The notes under the pieces were generated by a model that worked only from the letters and a program-made list of their open reading frames with translations, searched no databases and was not told the DNA's origin. A DNA stretch of 64,000 nucleotides, from the NCBI GenBank assembly GCA_030278955.1, contig JAOANR010000006.1, positions 52,914,915-52,978,914 of the forward strand, in the 5' to 3' direction. Made by a program: the position numbers and the translations under genes. This DNA comes from Hygrophila difformis. Taxonomy: Eukaryota; Streptophyta; Magnoliopsida; Lamiales; Acanthaceae. This document shows positions 1 to 10,225 of the stretch, one piece after another (positions within the stretch are counted from its first letter, which is position 1; each line of letters opens with the position of its first letter).

Positions 1-56
1 GAATTATGAATTCAAACAAGAAACAATTCAAATAGAGAAAGTCAGGAGGTGGATAC

Positions 57-509
57 CATGTAACGGTGGTAATGATCAGCAGAGACATCCCCGTTTTGTC
101 CATCTGCTATGCTGCCTACCATTTCAAAAATCGACCCCAAATTCCCCTATTTTTTTTTTTTTAAAAAAAAGGAAGTATAAAAGGAACAAGAAAGGATATA
201 AGAAATTACCATTAATCCTGCTAAAAACGTCCCAATTGCTAAGACCCTTGCCATCTTCTAACGCAGCTCCTTCAATCTTTTGAGAAGAAGAACGAACTTT
301 GTTGAAAGAGAAAAAGAAGGGAGGAAGATAACAGAGTGAGAGACAGGCAAACAGACCTGATATGCAGAAGTAGAAACTCCAAAGAGAAAGTTGTGGGGAA
401 AATCGGTCCTTTTGATGTGGGTTTCATGAATGAGTTGAGAAAAGGCAGTGACTGAGAATGAAAGGAGCAAGAGCGCGACAATTCTGAGGCGGGTTTTGAT
501 TTTGGTCAT
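57..509 (-). CDS. Beta-glucosidase, glycoside hydrolase family 1, exons 1-3 (partial)
   Basis: This is the 5' end of a secreted GH1 beta-glucosidase, which hydrolyses beta-glucosides of plant metabolites. Exon 1 (357-509) begins at an ATG at 509 and encodes a basic start, a hydrophobic signal peptide (IVALLLLSFSVTAFS) and the GH1 N-terminal signature DFPHNFLFGVSTSAYQ. It ends CAG/GT. Intron 1 is 80 bp. Exon 2 (210-276) encodes IEGAALEDGKGLSNWDVF. Exon 3 (57-115) encodes NGDVSADHYHRYM and ends ATG/GT. Phases agree across both introns, and the exon borders fall where plant GH1 genes usually have them (after SAYQ and after HYHRY). The catalytic TFNEP and (I/V)TENG motifs lie beyond the left edge. 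The aglycone preference cannot be read from this part. An upstream TTG in frame at 527 is not a plausible start. Confidence 0.9.
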
Positions 510-1290
510 GTTTTGTTCAGAATGCAATAACAGTTTGCAGTTTGCAGCGCGACCATGAGAAAGAATGGAGAGTTAAGAGTTACTGGTATGAATAATTTAA
601 AGGGTCACTGAAATATTGTCCAGATTAAGCTTTCAAAGCAGAGAAGAATGAGTGTGAATCGAATATAAAACGGCAGCATGGCATCCCGCACAGATTAAGC
701 TTTTAAAGATTCTCTCTTTTTTTTTTTTTTTTTAATAGTATTTCGCCATAATGGCCAATGGGCCAATTGGGTGCTTCATCAAATTGCAAAGTGGCCAAGT
801 GGGTATTTTATATTACATTACACTTTTGTTTTCTAAGTACTTCTATTTTGTTTGGCGAACCTAATCCATTTCTTAATGTCCATTTGCACATCACTGAGAG
901 CACACCAAACTTGAAGACGACGACACCGGCCGACGCTGTGTCAATGCATCAAGGCACAAAAAAATATCTATTGCTGGACATTAAAAGATGGATCTTGAAA
1001 ACCCATCCTTTGTGCTATAAAATCGTCAGGCTGAAAAGGTATCAAGAAAACAGGCCCATCGAATGTTTCGCAAGCAAGGATCCATCAAGGGTAACTATTT
1101 GTAGAAAGAATTGAATATAATTTTTTTTGGATGAGTGCTTGAGAAATGGTGGTGGGAGTCATGCCGCACAATTACAAATGGAATTTTGATACAATTGAGT
1201 ATAATTCAAGGGCTTTTTAATATGCATATTGGGAATTCAAAAGAGAAATAAATGATCTTTGAATAAATGATTTCAGCCCACCTTTATCCC
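510..1290. other. Upstream region of the beta-glucosidase gene; no gene seen
   Basis: This should hold the minus-strand promoter of the beta-glucosidase gene, but I see no convincing minus-strand TATA element. A T-tract lies at about 716-733. A 118-codon plus-strand reading frame (758-1114) has no recognisable domain and is not called. The rest is AT-rich intergenic sequence. Confidence 0.5.
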
Positions 1291-1510
1291 ATAAAAAAGA
1301 GAAATAAATAAAAATTCAACTACACATCTTTTGAAAGAATTGTAGAAAAATGATTGCTTTATCCCGATAAAAAAGAGAAATAAATAAAAATTCAACTACA
1401 CATCTTTTGAAAGCATTGTAGAAAAATGATTGCTTTATCCCGATTAAAAAAAAGAGAAATAAATAAAAATTCAACTACACATCTTTAGAAAGCATTGTAG
1501 AAAAATGATT
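1291..1510. repeat. Tandem repeat, three copies of about 76 bp
   Basis: Three consecutive copies start at about 1291, 1367 and 1443. Each contains AGAGAAATAAATAAAAATTC, then TCAACTACACATC and GTAGAAAAATGATTG. Differences between copies are a few substitutions and A-tract length changes, so the duplication is fairly recent. There is no coding potential. Confidence 0.9.
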
Positions 1511-1717
1511 GGTTGTAACCCAATTAGGACCGTTAATGAGTCTAGCTCAAGTACTCAAGCTCTTGAATTCGATTTGTAGTACTTTTTTTTTATTAAATAC
1601 AAAAAGGATAATCAATACTATAAACATATTTATTTAAAGTGATATCTTTACTCAAAAAGTTTTTGAATAATACTCCCTTGGTCCCATTTCAAATGTCCCA
1701 TTTTCTATTTTGGTCCG

Positions 1718-1990
1718 TGAAGAGCTTGAGAGAGAGTCGAACAATTGGGGAAAATAACCGTTTCATTGAATAAACTCTGTTGATGATACAATGAGCAAGA
1801 ACCAAGACAAAATGATTTTAAATACTACTGGACCTAAGCTGATTGGGCCGTACAATAGAAAAGGCCCAATAACATAACAAAGTTAACAGTACAAAATAGG
1901 ATCCAGTAGCACATTAACTAGCCCACTCCACTTCTGGTGTTGCATGCTCCATCAGCAGTAGCAGTAGCAGATCGATGCTTATGCTCAATA
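1718..1990 (-). repeat. 3' LTR of the copia element
   Basis: 273 bp, matching 6493-6765 except at two positions (a T/A difference near 1846 and a G/A difference in the AACAGTAC context). The reverse transcriptase frame ends inside it at 1914. Confidence 0.95.
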
Positions 1991-4193
1991 TCCCCCCACA
2001 AGCTGAAGCATTCCAAAGCTTCAGCTTGGAACAAAAAAGATGAAAGTGCCGAGGTGTCAGACCCTTGGTAAATATGTCAGCTAGCTGTTGATTGGTAGGC
2101 AAAAACAAAGGATCAATGTGCGCTTGTTGATAGTAATCTCGGACGAAATGGCAGCCAATATCCAGATGTTTTGTTCGTTCATGATGTACAGCATTCTTGA
2201 CCAGCTGAATAGCAGACATATTATCACAATATAAAGGATATGGAATAGGTAGAGGAAGTTGCAACTCTTGAAAAAGTGATCCGACCCACATTAGTTCAGC
2301 TGCAGCAGCACCCAAGCTGCGATATTCTGCTTTTGTAGTACTTCTAGACACAACTTCTTGCTTCTTGGTCTTCCAGGCTATGAGAGAATCTCCAAGGAAG
2401 ATGCAGTAGCCCGTGAGGGAACATCTGGAGGTGGGGCAATTGCCCCAGTCTGAATCACAAAAGCCTTTTAGAGCAAGGGACAGACCGAAGGAATAGTGAA
2501 GACTAATCTGTGGGGTGTTCTTTAGATATTGAAGAACTTGAAGAACTCCATTCCAGTGGTTTACAGTGGGATCATGCATATGTTGACTCAATTGTTGTAC
2601 ACTAAAGCATATATCAGGCCTGGAGAAACCAAGATACAGGAGTTTGCCAACCAGTCTTCGAAACAATTGAGGTTGATCAAATAAAGGCCCTGAGGTATCA
2701 TATTGATGATGAGGTAAGCAAGGTGTATGCACCTTAGATGAGTTGGGAAGTTCAACCTCTGATATAATATCCATTGCATATTTGTGTTGACTGACTGAGT
2801 ACCCAGTGGAAGAACGAGTTATTTCAAGGCCTAGGAAGTAAGAGGCATCACCAAGATCTTTAATGGTGAACTGTTTGTGCAACCTCTTCTTGATCTCTAA
2901 AATCTCATCAGAGTCATCTCCTGTGATGAGTATATCATCCACATATACAACTAATATGATGATTCCAAGGCAAGTGAACTTGTAGAAAACACAAGGGTCA
3001 GAGTAGGTGCACTTGAAATCTGAGGAAATGAGAAAGGTTCTTAGAGCAGAATACCATTGTCTAGGAGCTTGTTTCAAGCCATATAATGACCTCTTGAGCT
3101 TGCAAACTTGTCCAGACGATGAAGCAAGACCCTCAGGACAGACCATATAGATCTCTTCATCCAACTGACCATGCAAGAAAGCATTATTTATGTCCATCTG
3201 GGATAGTGCCCACTGATGAGATGCAGCAAGTGCAATGATAGTTCGAACACTGATGGTTTTTGCTACAGGTGCAAATATTTCAAAAAAATCCTTCCCATAT
3301 TTCTGATGAAATCCCTTGGCCACAAGTCGAGCTTTATGCTTGTTTACTGAACCATCAGGATTGAATTTTACTCTGAAGATCCACTTACAACCAATGGGTT
3401 TCTTTCCCTTAGGCAATGAAACAATATCCCAGGTGCCATTCTTTTCAAGAGCTGCAAGTTCATCACTGATAGCTTTGTCCCAATGTGGAACACCATTGGC
3501 TTGATCAAATGTCAAGGGAACATGAGATGGATCATATGAGGTGCATACATAATCCCTGTATCTTTCTGGTCTCCTAATATTCCTCCTGGGCCTGGCTATA
3601 GCCAAAGGTATAGCATTATCTCTAGTGCTTAAAGGAGTTGAATGAGAATTCTCCATAGAAGATGGGGAATTAGAGTTTGAGCTGCACTGAGACAACTCAA
3701 CAGAGTCAGATGTGCCATGCCTCACAGTAGGTGAGACAGGAGAGGAAGCATTAGGGGTGTGACTCACTGATCTGTGAGAGATCAGAGGAGAGTGCAATTG
3801 ATTCTGATGAGCAGTAGGCTCATCAGGAGATTGGACAGTCTGGTGAGCTGCAGTGGGCGGCTCACTGAGTTGGTAGAGGTTTTGAGGAGATGAAAAAGTG
3901 GGTATGGTAGTTTGAGTAGCTGATTGATCAACTGAGGCAGAAGACTGAGATTTGGAAAATGGGAAAATATTTTCATGAAAGATGATATCTCTAGAAATAA
4001 CAACCTTTTTACTTTCTGTAATCAGAATTTTAAAACCTTTCTTGTTTGGAGCTACCCCAAGATAAATACCTTTCATGCCCCTAGCATCCAGCTTACCCAA
4101 TGGAGGAGAATTTCTGACATAACATAAACAACCAAAACAGTGAAGATTTGTTAAATCAGGTTTGTGACCAAGTAAGGTTTCATAGGGAGATTG
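1914..4193 (-). pseudogene. copia reverse transcriptase and RNase H
   Basis: This is the same frame as the integrase beyond its TGA. It contains the end of integrase (GKLDARGMKGIYLG), a low-complexity Ser/Pro/Thr linker, and reverse transcriptase with GCKWIFRVKFNPDGS, QMDINNAFLHG, LKRSLYGLKQAPRQWY and the catalytic YVDD box (VVYVDDILITGDD). RNase H follows (FCDSDWG, SRSTTKAEYRSL, TKHLDI). Reading stays open for about 760 codons to a stop inside the 3' LTR. The domain itself shows no break, so only the upstream lesions stop it being expressed as a polyprotein. Confidence 0.95.
1991..2000 (-). promoter_or_regulatory. Polypurine tract of the copia element
   Basis: The minus strand reads TGTGGGGGGA directly before the 3' LTR, the expected position and composition for the plus-strand primer of reverse transcription. 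Confidence 0.9.
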
Positions 4194-4844
4194 TCATTTA
4201 AGAACTGGAGTAGGAAGCCTATTGATGAGATGAGCTGCTGAAAGCATGGCATCTCCCCAATAGGTTTTAGGGACAGATGAAGTGAGAAGCAGATTTCTAG
4301 CTACTTGTATGAGATGTCTATGCTTCCTCTCAACCCTCCAATTCTGCTGAGGAGTGTAAATACAAGAGGTTTGATGAACTATTCCCAAAGATGAAAAAAG
4401 GTTTTGACAGGTTTTGTTGCAGAACTCACTCCCATTATCTGTTCTAACAATTCTAACCACCCCATCAAATTGAGTTTTTACATAGGTAATGAATTTAGAA
4501 AGAAGGGCAGGTGATTCAGATTTATGGTGAAGTAAATATAACCATGTGGCTCTAGAATAATCATCCACTATGGTGAGAATGTATTTGTAGTTGGACCTGT
4601 CGCCAATGCTAAAGGGACCCCAGATATCACAGTGTATAAGATCAAAACAAGATGAAGCATGTGATTCACTAGAAGGAAAAGGAAGTCTATTAATTTTTGA
4701 AATTGAGCAAATGTCACAGGGTACATCACTTTTATTCTCAGAAATAAAACCTAACTTGGACATAACCAAAGGGGATGGATGGCCTAATATTTTGTGCCAC
4801 AGATCATATCTATTTGACTTATCATTGCAAGAGTAGGAAAACAA
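4194..4844 (-). pseudogene. copia integrase, premature TGA
   Basis: The frame opens with the GAG-pre-integrase zinc finger (WHKILGHP...CDIC) and then the DDE integrase core. The three acidic residues are visible as HCDIWGP, RTDNGSEF and the E of RVERKH. The usual Gly of QQNGRVERKH is a Trp here (QQNWRVERKH), an unusual change next to the catalytic Glu. The frame ends at a TGA at 4194-4196, after which the same frame continues as QSPYETLLGHKPDL, normal integrase C-terminal sequence, so the TGA is a point lesion. Confidence 0.93.
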
Positions 4845-5245
4845 TGTAGAGAAGACTTACTATCACAGCTAAATGAGTAGAGTTTATTTAGAAGAGTACC
4901 CTTAAGGAGAGACTTCCTAGAGCTCAAATCCTACAATAGACAAGAAGATGAGTCAAAGATAGCCAAACATTTAAGCTCTCTAGTCAGTTGACTAATTGAG
5001 AGAAGATTTAAGATTAGACCAGGAACATACAACACATTTGGTACAGTGAGATCTCTTGAAATCCTCACTGAACCAATGTGAGTAGGGAATTTGATAGTGC
5101 CATCTGGCAGACAAATATATTGAGAGGTTTTGAAAGGCTGAGGGTCAATCAAATTAGAGAGGTCAGCACTGAGATGGCAGCTAGCACCTGAGTCTAGTAG
5201 CCAAGTTCCATTAAGAAAGTTAGAACCAGACAAGTTACCTGCCAC
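4845..5245 (-). pseudogene. copia aspartic protease region
   Basis: The frame continuing from gag contains WLLDSGASCHL, with the catalytic DSGA of retroviral-type aspartic proteases, followed by NVLYVPGLILNLLSISQL, a standard segment between protease and integrase in copia polyproteins. The frame closes at 4931 and a net frameshift between 4844 and 4931 is needed to reach the integrase frame. There is no internal ATG at the start of this frame; it was part of one polyprotein. Confidence 0.9.
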
Positions 5246-5257
5246 ATCGAAAGCTCC

Positions 5258-6394
5258 TCAATTGAACTCCATGGGTGTAGGAGGATTTGTTCCAGAGTGA
5301 GCTTTAGACATCTCCTCAAGTTTAGCTTCAATCTTGGCAAGTATTCTTTCTTCAAGTTTAGCTTCATTTCCACTGACTTCAGAGTTATTACTAGTCATGA
5401 CAGCTCCTGCAACTGCCTTACCTTTCCTTTTATCTCCAAGAGCCTTATACCAGTCAGGAATCACTCCTGAGATCATGAAACAGTTGGCTCTGCTGTGGCC
5501 GGATTTTTTGCAGTGATCGCAGTAGGCGTCTTTGTTAGCTAATTGATAGCATTTGTCTTTTGAGTGCCCTGTCTTCTTACAGTAAGCACATATAACAGGA
5601 CCTTTTCTCTCAATGTAGCTATCAGAGGTTTTATCAAACTTGTTAGATTGAGGTCTTTCAACAGAGGCAAGAACAAAGTTACTACCATTGTCGATGTTGC
5701 TACCTCCTATAACTCCTTTCTGAGATTCACAGTTATTAATCATCCCAAAAGCAGAATTAACAGACGGCAGGGGACTCATAATAAGAATTTGATTACAGAT
5801 ATGAGAATACTCCTCATTCATCCCCATTAAAAATTGTATCAACAAATCTTCTTCATCTGAATTCATCAAATCCTTCAGAGATTGAGAATTATGAGTAGGA
5901 AAGGGTTTCAACTGTCTATAGTTGTGCCACATAGATTTTAGCTCACTAAAGTATTTCGTAACAGATTTGCTGCCTTGAGAATGATTAGCAATTTTCTTCC
6001 TAAGCATCAAAATTTGAGGAGCATTGACTTTACCATAGCACTCTTTAAGCTCAGTCCACAGAGTAAATGAATCCTCAATATGCTCAAATTGAATATCAAT
6101 TTCAGGAATAATTGAGTTTTGCAGCCAGGAAAGAACTAAAGTATCAACTCGCTTCCACTGTTTGTATTTAGGATCTGTAACCGAGGGAGCGGGAAAGGTA
6201 CCTTAGATGAAGCAGTCCTTACTCTTAACATACAAAGCTCTTTCTACTCCTCTGCGCCAGCTAGACCAGTTAGATCCATTCAGAGGAGATGTAGTCAGCA
6301 CCAAATGCGGTTGATCGGCCGAGGTAAGTTGCAGCTCATCACAAACTGCTGGTTCCGAATCAGTAGTATCACCAGAACCACTGCTGGTAGACAT
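5258..6394 (-). pseudogene. copia gag with two zinc knuckles, one internal stop
   Basis: Translation starts at the ATG at 6394 (MSTSSGSGDTTDSEP), 86 bp downstream of the primer site. The N-terminal part includes LNGSNWSSWRRGVERAL, the typical copia gag start that retains a conserved tryptophan. An in-frame stop at about 6203-6205 interrupts it. The same frame then resumes through the capsid-like part (KSMWHNYRQLKPFP) to two CCHC zinc knuckles, CAYCKKTGHSKDKC and CDHCKKSGHSRANC. A further in-frame stop at 5258-5260 separates gag from protease. The codon after each stop keeps the same frame, so these are single-base nonsense lesions. The product would be the nucleocapsid/capsid protein of the retrotransposon particle. 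Confidence 0.9.
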
Positions 6395-6479
6395 CTTAAG
6401 GCAATTTTGAGCTGGATCTGAGAAATCAGCTCGAAATCAAGGTAGAAGATAAGCGGACGACGTGAATTAGGAAAGAATT

Positions 6480-6492
6480 GGCTCTGATACCA
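6480..6492 (-). promoter_or_regulatory. Primer binding site (initiator tRNA-Met type)
   Basis: The minus strand reads TGGTATCAGAGCC immediately after the 5' LTR. This is the standard plant copia primer site, complementary to the 3' end of initiator methionine tRNA. Confidence 0.95.
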
Positions 6493-6765
6493 TGAAGAGC
6501 TTGAGAGAGAGTCGAACAATTGGGGAAAATAACCGTTTCATTGAATAAACTCTGTTGATGATACAATGAGCAAGAACCAAGACAAAATGAATTTAAATAC
6601 TACTGGACCTAAGCTGATTGGGCCGTACAATAGAAAAGGCCCAATAACATAACAAAGTTAACAATACAAAATAGGATCCAGTAGCACATTAACTAGCCCA
6701 CTCCACTTCTGGTGTTGCATGCTCCATCAGCAGTAGCAGTAGCAGATCGATGCTTATGCTCAATA
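6493..6765 (-). repeat. 5' LTR of the copia element
   Basis: 273 bp, 271 of them identical to the other LTR. It is followed directly on the minus strand by the primer binding site, which marks it as the 5' LTR. The right target copy GTCCG is at 6766-6770. Confidence 0.95.
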
Positions 6766-7068
6766 GTCCGTCCCACTTCAATTGTCACATTTCCTTATTT
6801 AGAAAATTTTTACTCCTTCAAACAAAACATCACAACAACCACTTACTCCACTTTAACACAATAACTCATTCTACCTAAAATAATATACTGTGCCCAAAAG
6901 AAATGTGAAATGAGAATGGGACGGAGGGAGTAAAATGGAGTAGCTTGATGAGCCAAATAGCTCCGTTAAATATCACTACTGGATCTAGTGATTAATAACT
7001 CACTACGTGTGAGGATTGAGTCAAGATATTTATAGGTAAGATTTAAATATATATTTTTAATATATATA

Positions 7069-7534
7069 TGTTGACCACGAAATTTCAGAGGAAGAAAATC
7101 CTCTCTTTTGATTGATAAACGTCGAAGGTTACAAGAATTGCAGAAAGAAATTGAACTGGAAAATAACAACGGGAATGAAAGAAAGCTGTAAAACAAAGGA
7201 AATTGCAGAATGAAAGAAAGCGATAAACAATTTAAGACAGAAAGCGATAAATAAATGGAAAGGAAAACAGAAAGAGAAATTAACGAAAAAAAAAATGTAA
7301 AGGCTGCTTCTTGAGAAGTGTTGAAGGTGTCCTTCACTTGGAGGTTGTCTCTGATATTTATAAGTTGATCTTTCATCGTGAATTGCATAACCTCCCATAA
7401 AGCCATGATTTGTCATCTCTCAACCGCCATGAACTGCTCCAGCCTCCAGGAACCGCCAGCCTCAACTTTTTTCCTAAGCTGTGCAATGTAGACTGGGCCA
7501 AAAATAAATGGGTCCATTGTCCGTTGGGTTAACA
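7069..7534 (-). repeat. 3' LTR of the gag-only element
   Basis: 466 bp. Compared with the other LTR it lacks 10 bp near 7458 (TACATCATCC is present in the other copy), has one extra A near the start and shows at least two transitions. A spurious long minus-strand reading frame runs through both LTRs. Confidence 0.93.
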
Positions 7535-8849
7535 AATGCCCCTCGCGCAATTTGTCTGATTAAGCTGAAGACAAATATGCGTGATCCAAAATAGGCCTCA
7601 CCCGTCTGCTCTCTCTTTGTTTTTCTTTTTCATATTGCCGTCATCCGTATCTGTCTAGCCGCCCGAAATTCTAACTGCCGCTATGGTCTCTTCAATCCTT
7701 ACAATGTGAATCGCAATTATCCTATCAATTTTGCTAACACAGATGACAAAACCTTATCACATGGGAAATTCCACTAACTTTAAATTAACCTTGTGGGTCC
7801 GCAGGAATAACTCCTCCAATTTAATCACAAGTTCACAACGGGTATAGTAAACCTTCAGTTGCCAATTTCGTCTTTTTTGAACACCACTGTGTTAGCTCGC
7901 AGGTTTCACAAATCCCATTTCATCCGTGACTTTCGATCCAGTATGCGAACAGCGAACCTTAACATTTTTCAACGTCTCCTGGCTGTCACGCGAAGACTTC
8001 ACGAATAACATTCAAGAAGGATTTCAACAAACCCCCTTATTATCGAACAAGATGTGTCCAACTGTAGTCATTCAAATTTGTGAAAGATATGCACCAATCA
8101 ACAGAATTGATATAGAAGATGGCTCTATAGCCTACAAGGACCTTATAAGTGCTTTCACAACGTCAAACCATTGCAAGACATAAAACGACTTGCCGGAGAA
8201 GACAATGAATAGTGTTTCCGGCAAGGCACCAAACTTCTCCAAAAATCACAGATTGTATACACATTCGACACCTCTCATCATAAGGATCATAACTATATAC
8301 TCGGATTTCAGAAAATCACACCATAGCTCGAAATGTCAAAACTTGGCCGGAATTTTCAACAACTTGGCCGGAAAAACAGTTTTGCTTGGCCAGATACCGT
8401 TTCTTCACCGTTGGCATTACACCTTATACCGATTTCAATTGAAATCGCCTATAGATTACCATCATAAGCTCAAAACACACTTTCGTTCAACGTACAACAA
8501 AACCGATGAAGTTTTCGGAATCTAACATTCAAAGTGACACCAAACTTCTCATAACTGCTGTAATTGCTTGCAAAATGAAATCAAGCACGGCTAGAGAATC
8601 GAAGGTGCTATAATACCATCTGTCATAAACCTCCCAGATATCACCCGATTATAACTAGCAAACCAAGATATGCGGAATGATTCGGAATGGCCTAGATTGG
8701 ATGAGAATGCAGCAGATTATTGATTATCTGAGAATGCACCAGATCATTGATTACCTGATGAGCGGTTTTGTGATTCGTAGCAATGGAATCATGCCTCAAC
8801 TGCTCTGGTCAGCCGCGATCTATAGCTTTGTAGCCACTGAAGCCCTTGG

Positions 8850-9560
8850 CAGCCTCTTTTCCTGCTGCCATCTCTGTCTCCGGCAGCCAGTCGGAGTCTC
8901 TCTCAGCCGCCTAAGGAGGTTTGCTGGCATTTGCTTCGCAGTTTCCTTATGTGGCCGCCCAGTCCTTGATGTAGCCGTCAGCCGCCCAGAGCTTGTTGTT
9001 GCACCCCAGCCGCCATCAACGTCCCTCCGTGAAGCAGCCGCCATTCGGCAGCTCAGCCGCCAAGAGGATCGCCAGCCGCTGCTGCTCGCACCCTTTTGGC
9101 CGACATCCACGTGTGCCTAGGCAGTTGCGATTATGTTCCGCCAACCTCAATTTGAGCCGCCACCCCGAGATCATCTGCCGTGCCTGAAGCTGCCCAGCCG
9201 CCACAAAGAGCTATTCGGCCGCCACTTGTGAGGCTTCAGCCGCCATCTACAAGGTCCATAGTAACCGCCAACCGAACTCGGATCCTGGCCGCCACCCTCC
9301 TAGCTCCAGCCGCCATTGGAGGTCTTCAGCCGCCACTGCCTTAACCCGGGCCGCCACTGATCGCCTCCCGGCTGCCTTCGAAGCTCTTTCAGCCGCCATC
9401 AGCGTCATTCAGGCCGCCACTTCGAGTTCTTCGCCTAATCCAAAACCTCGGCCGCCCACCTCCAGGTTCAGGCCGCCACTTTGCTTCGCCAGGCCGCCAT
9501 TTAGCACGCCCAAGCCGCCATCCTAAGCCGCCATTGATCTAGCTTTGGTCGCCACTTGCT
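8850..9560. repeat. GCCGCC-rich degenerate repeat tract
   Basis: About 700 bp in which CAGCCGCCA or GGCCGCCAC recurs every 15-30 bp on the plus strand, with varied sequence between. Similar motifs return at 9970-10060 and as a 23-bp direct repeat at 10218-10262 (GGCCGCCGTCAATGGCCTTC). Reading frames here are by-products of the composition. It lies in the 3' half of the gag-only retrotransposon, where an autonomous relative would carry pol. Confidence 0.75.
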
Positions 9561-10225
9561 CGTGCCATGGCGTCACAGGTTCATGTCGCTACCCGGTTGT
9601 TTACTTATGTTAGATATATTGATGATATGATCTATACGTGTGTTAGTACTTGATCGCATACTGATGTCTTAGGATTTATAAAATTATCGAACCATGCTTT
9701 TGACTGCTTTTCCTTGATGCGGCCTTGATGGCTCCTTGATGCCTTAAACTCTAGTAAACGATCTTAGTTGATCCATTCGAACCTTCCCTGATTGCATATT
9801 ATTTGTCCTTCGATGACTTAGGACGTATAAAAATCATCCAACATGCTTTTGCTTGATTTTCCCTTGTCGCCTAGATACCTCATAATTTTAGTGAATGCAT
9901 CTAGGTTGACAATTAGTGTACTCCTTGACCGCAGCCGCTGCATGGAAGGAGCCTCGAACCTTGTTGCAGGATTCAGTCGCCACCCAAGACATGTCAGCCG
10001 CCACCTTGGGGGTGCCAGCCGCCACCAAGGTTTCTTCGGCCGCCGTCGCCCTTTGACCAGCCACCATCGCCAGGTGTTCGAGCGCCATGGTCTTCATGGC
10101 CTCTCAGGTTTTGGCGCATCCTTTGTTTTGATTACCATATTGTTTCTATGGCTTAATTTTGTATATTATTTATTTATTTATTTATTTAATTTTATTATTA
10201 TTTTACCCGGCCTCCAAGGCCGCCG

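Larger units (their letters stand above)
1718..6765 (-). mobile_element. Ty1/copia LTR retrotransposon, nearly complete, inserted in a MITE
   Basis: Two 273-bp LTRs bound a 4.5-kb internal region in minus orientation. The flanking 5-bp target duplication is GTCCG (1713-1717 and 6766-6770). A primer binding site and a polypurine tract adjoin the LTRs. Domain order from the 5' side is gag, protease, integrase, reverse transcriptase, RNase H, which defines copia. The polyprotein is broken by three in-frame stops and one frameshift, yet the LTRs differ at only two positions, so insertion and inactivation are recent. The LTR ends read TATTG...TTCA on the element strand rather than TG...CA; the target duplication supports this boundary. 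Confidence 0.95.
1671..6932. mobile_element. Stowaway-type MITE split by a copia insertion
   Basis: The left end reads TACTCCCTTGGTCCCA (from 1671) and the right end TGGGACGGAGGGAGTA (to 6932). These are the inverted ends of the plant Stowaway/Tc1-mariner MITE type (CTCCCTCCGTCCC) with the TA target dinucleotide. Removing the copia element and one copy of its target duplication leaves about 210 bp of MITE. The left terminus has diverged from the consensus seen in the other members of this window. Confidence 0.85.

Noticed and set aside
758..1114. 118-codon plus-strand open frame
   Set aside because: No start context, domain or codon pattern supports it, and other frames of the same DNA look equally coding-like.
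1291..1510. Three regular repeats as a possible CRISPR array
   Set aside because: Copies are contiguous with no spacers and the context is a plant nuclear genome.
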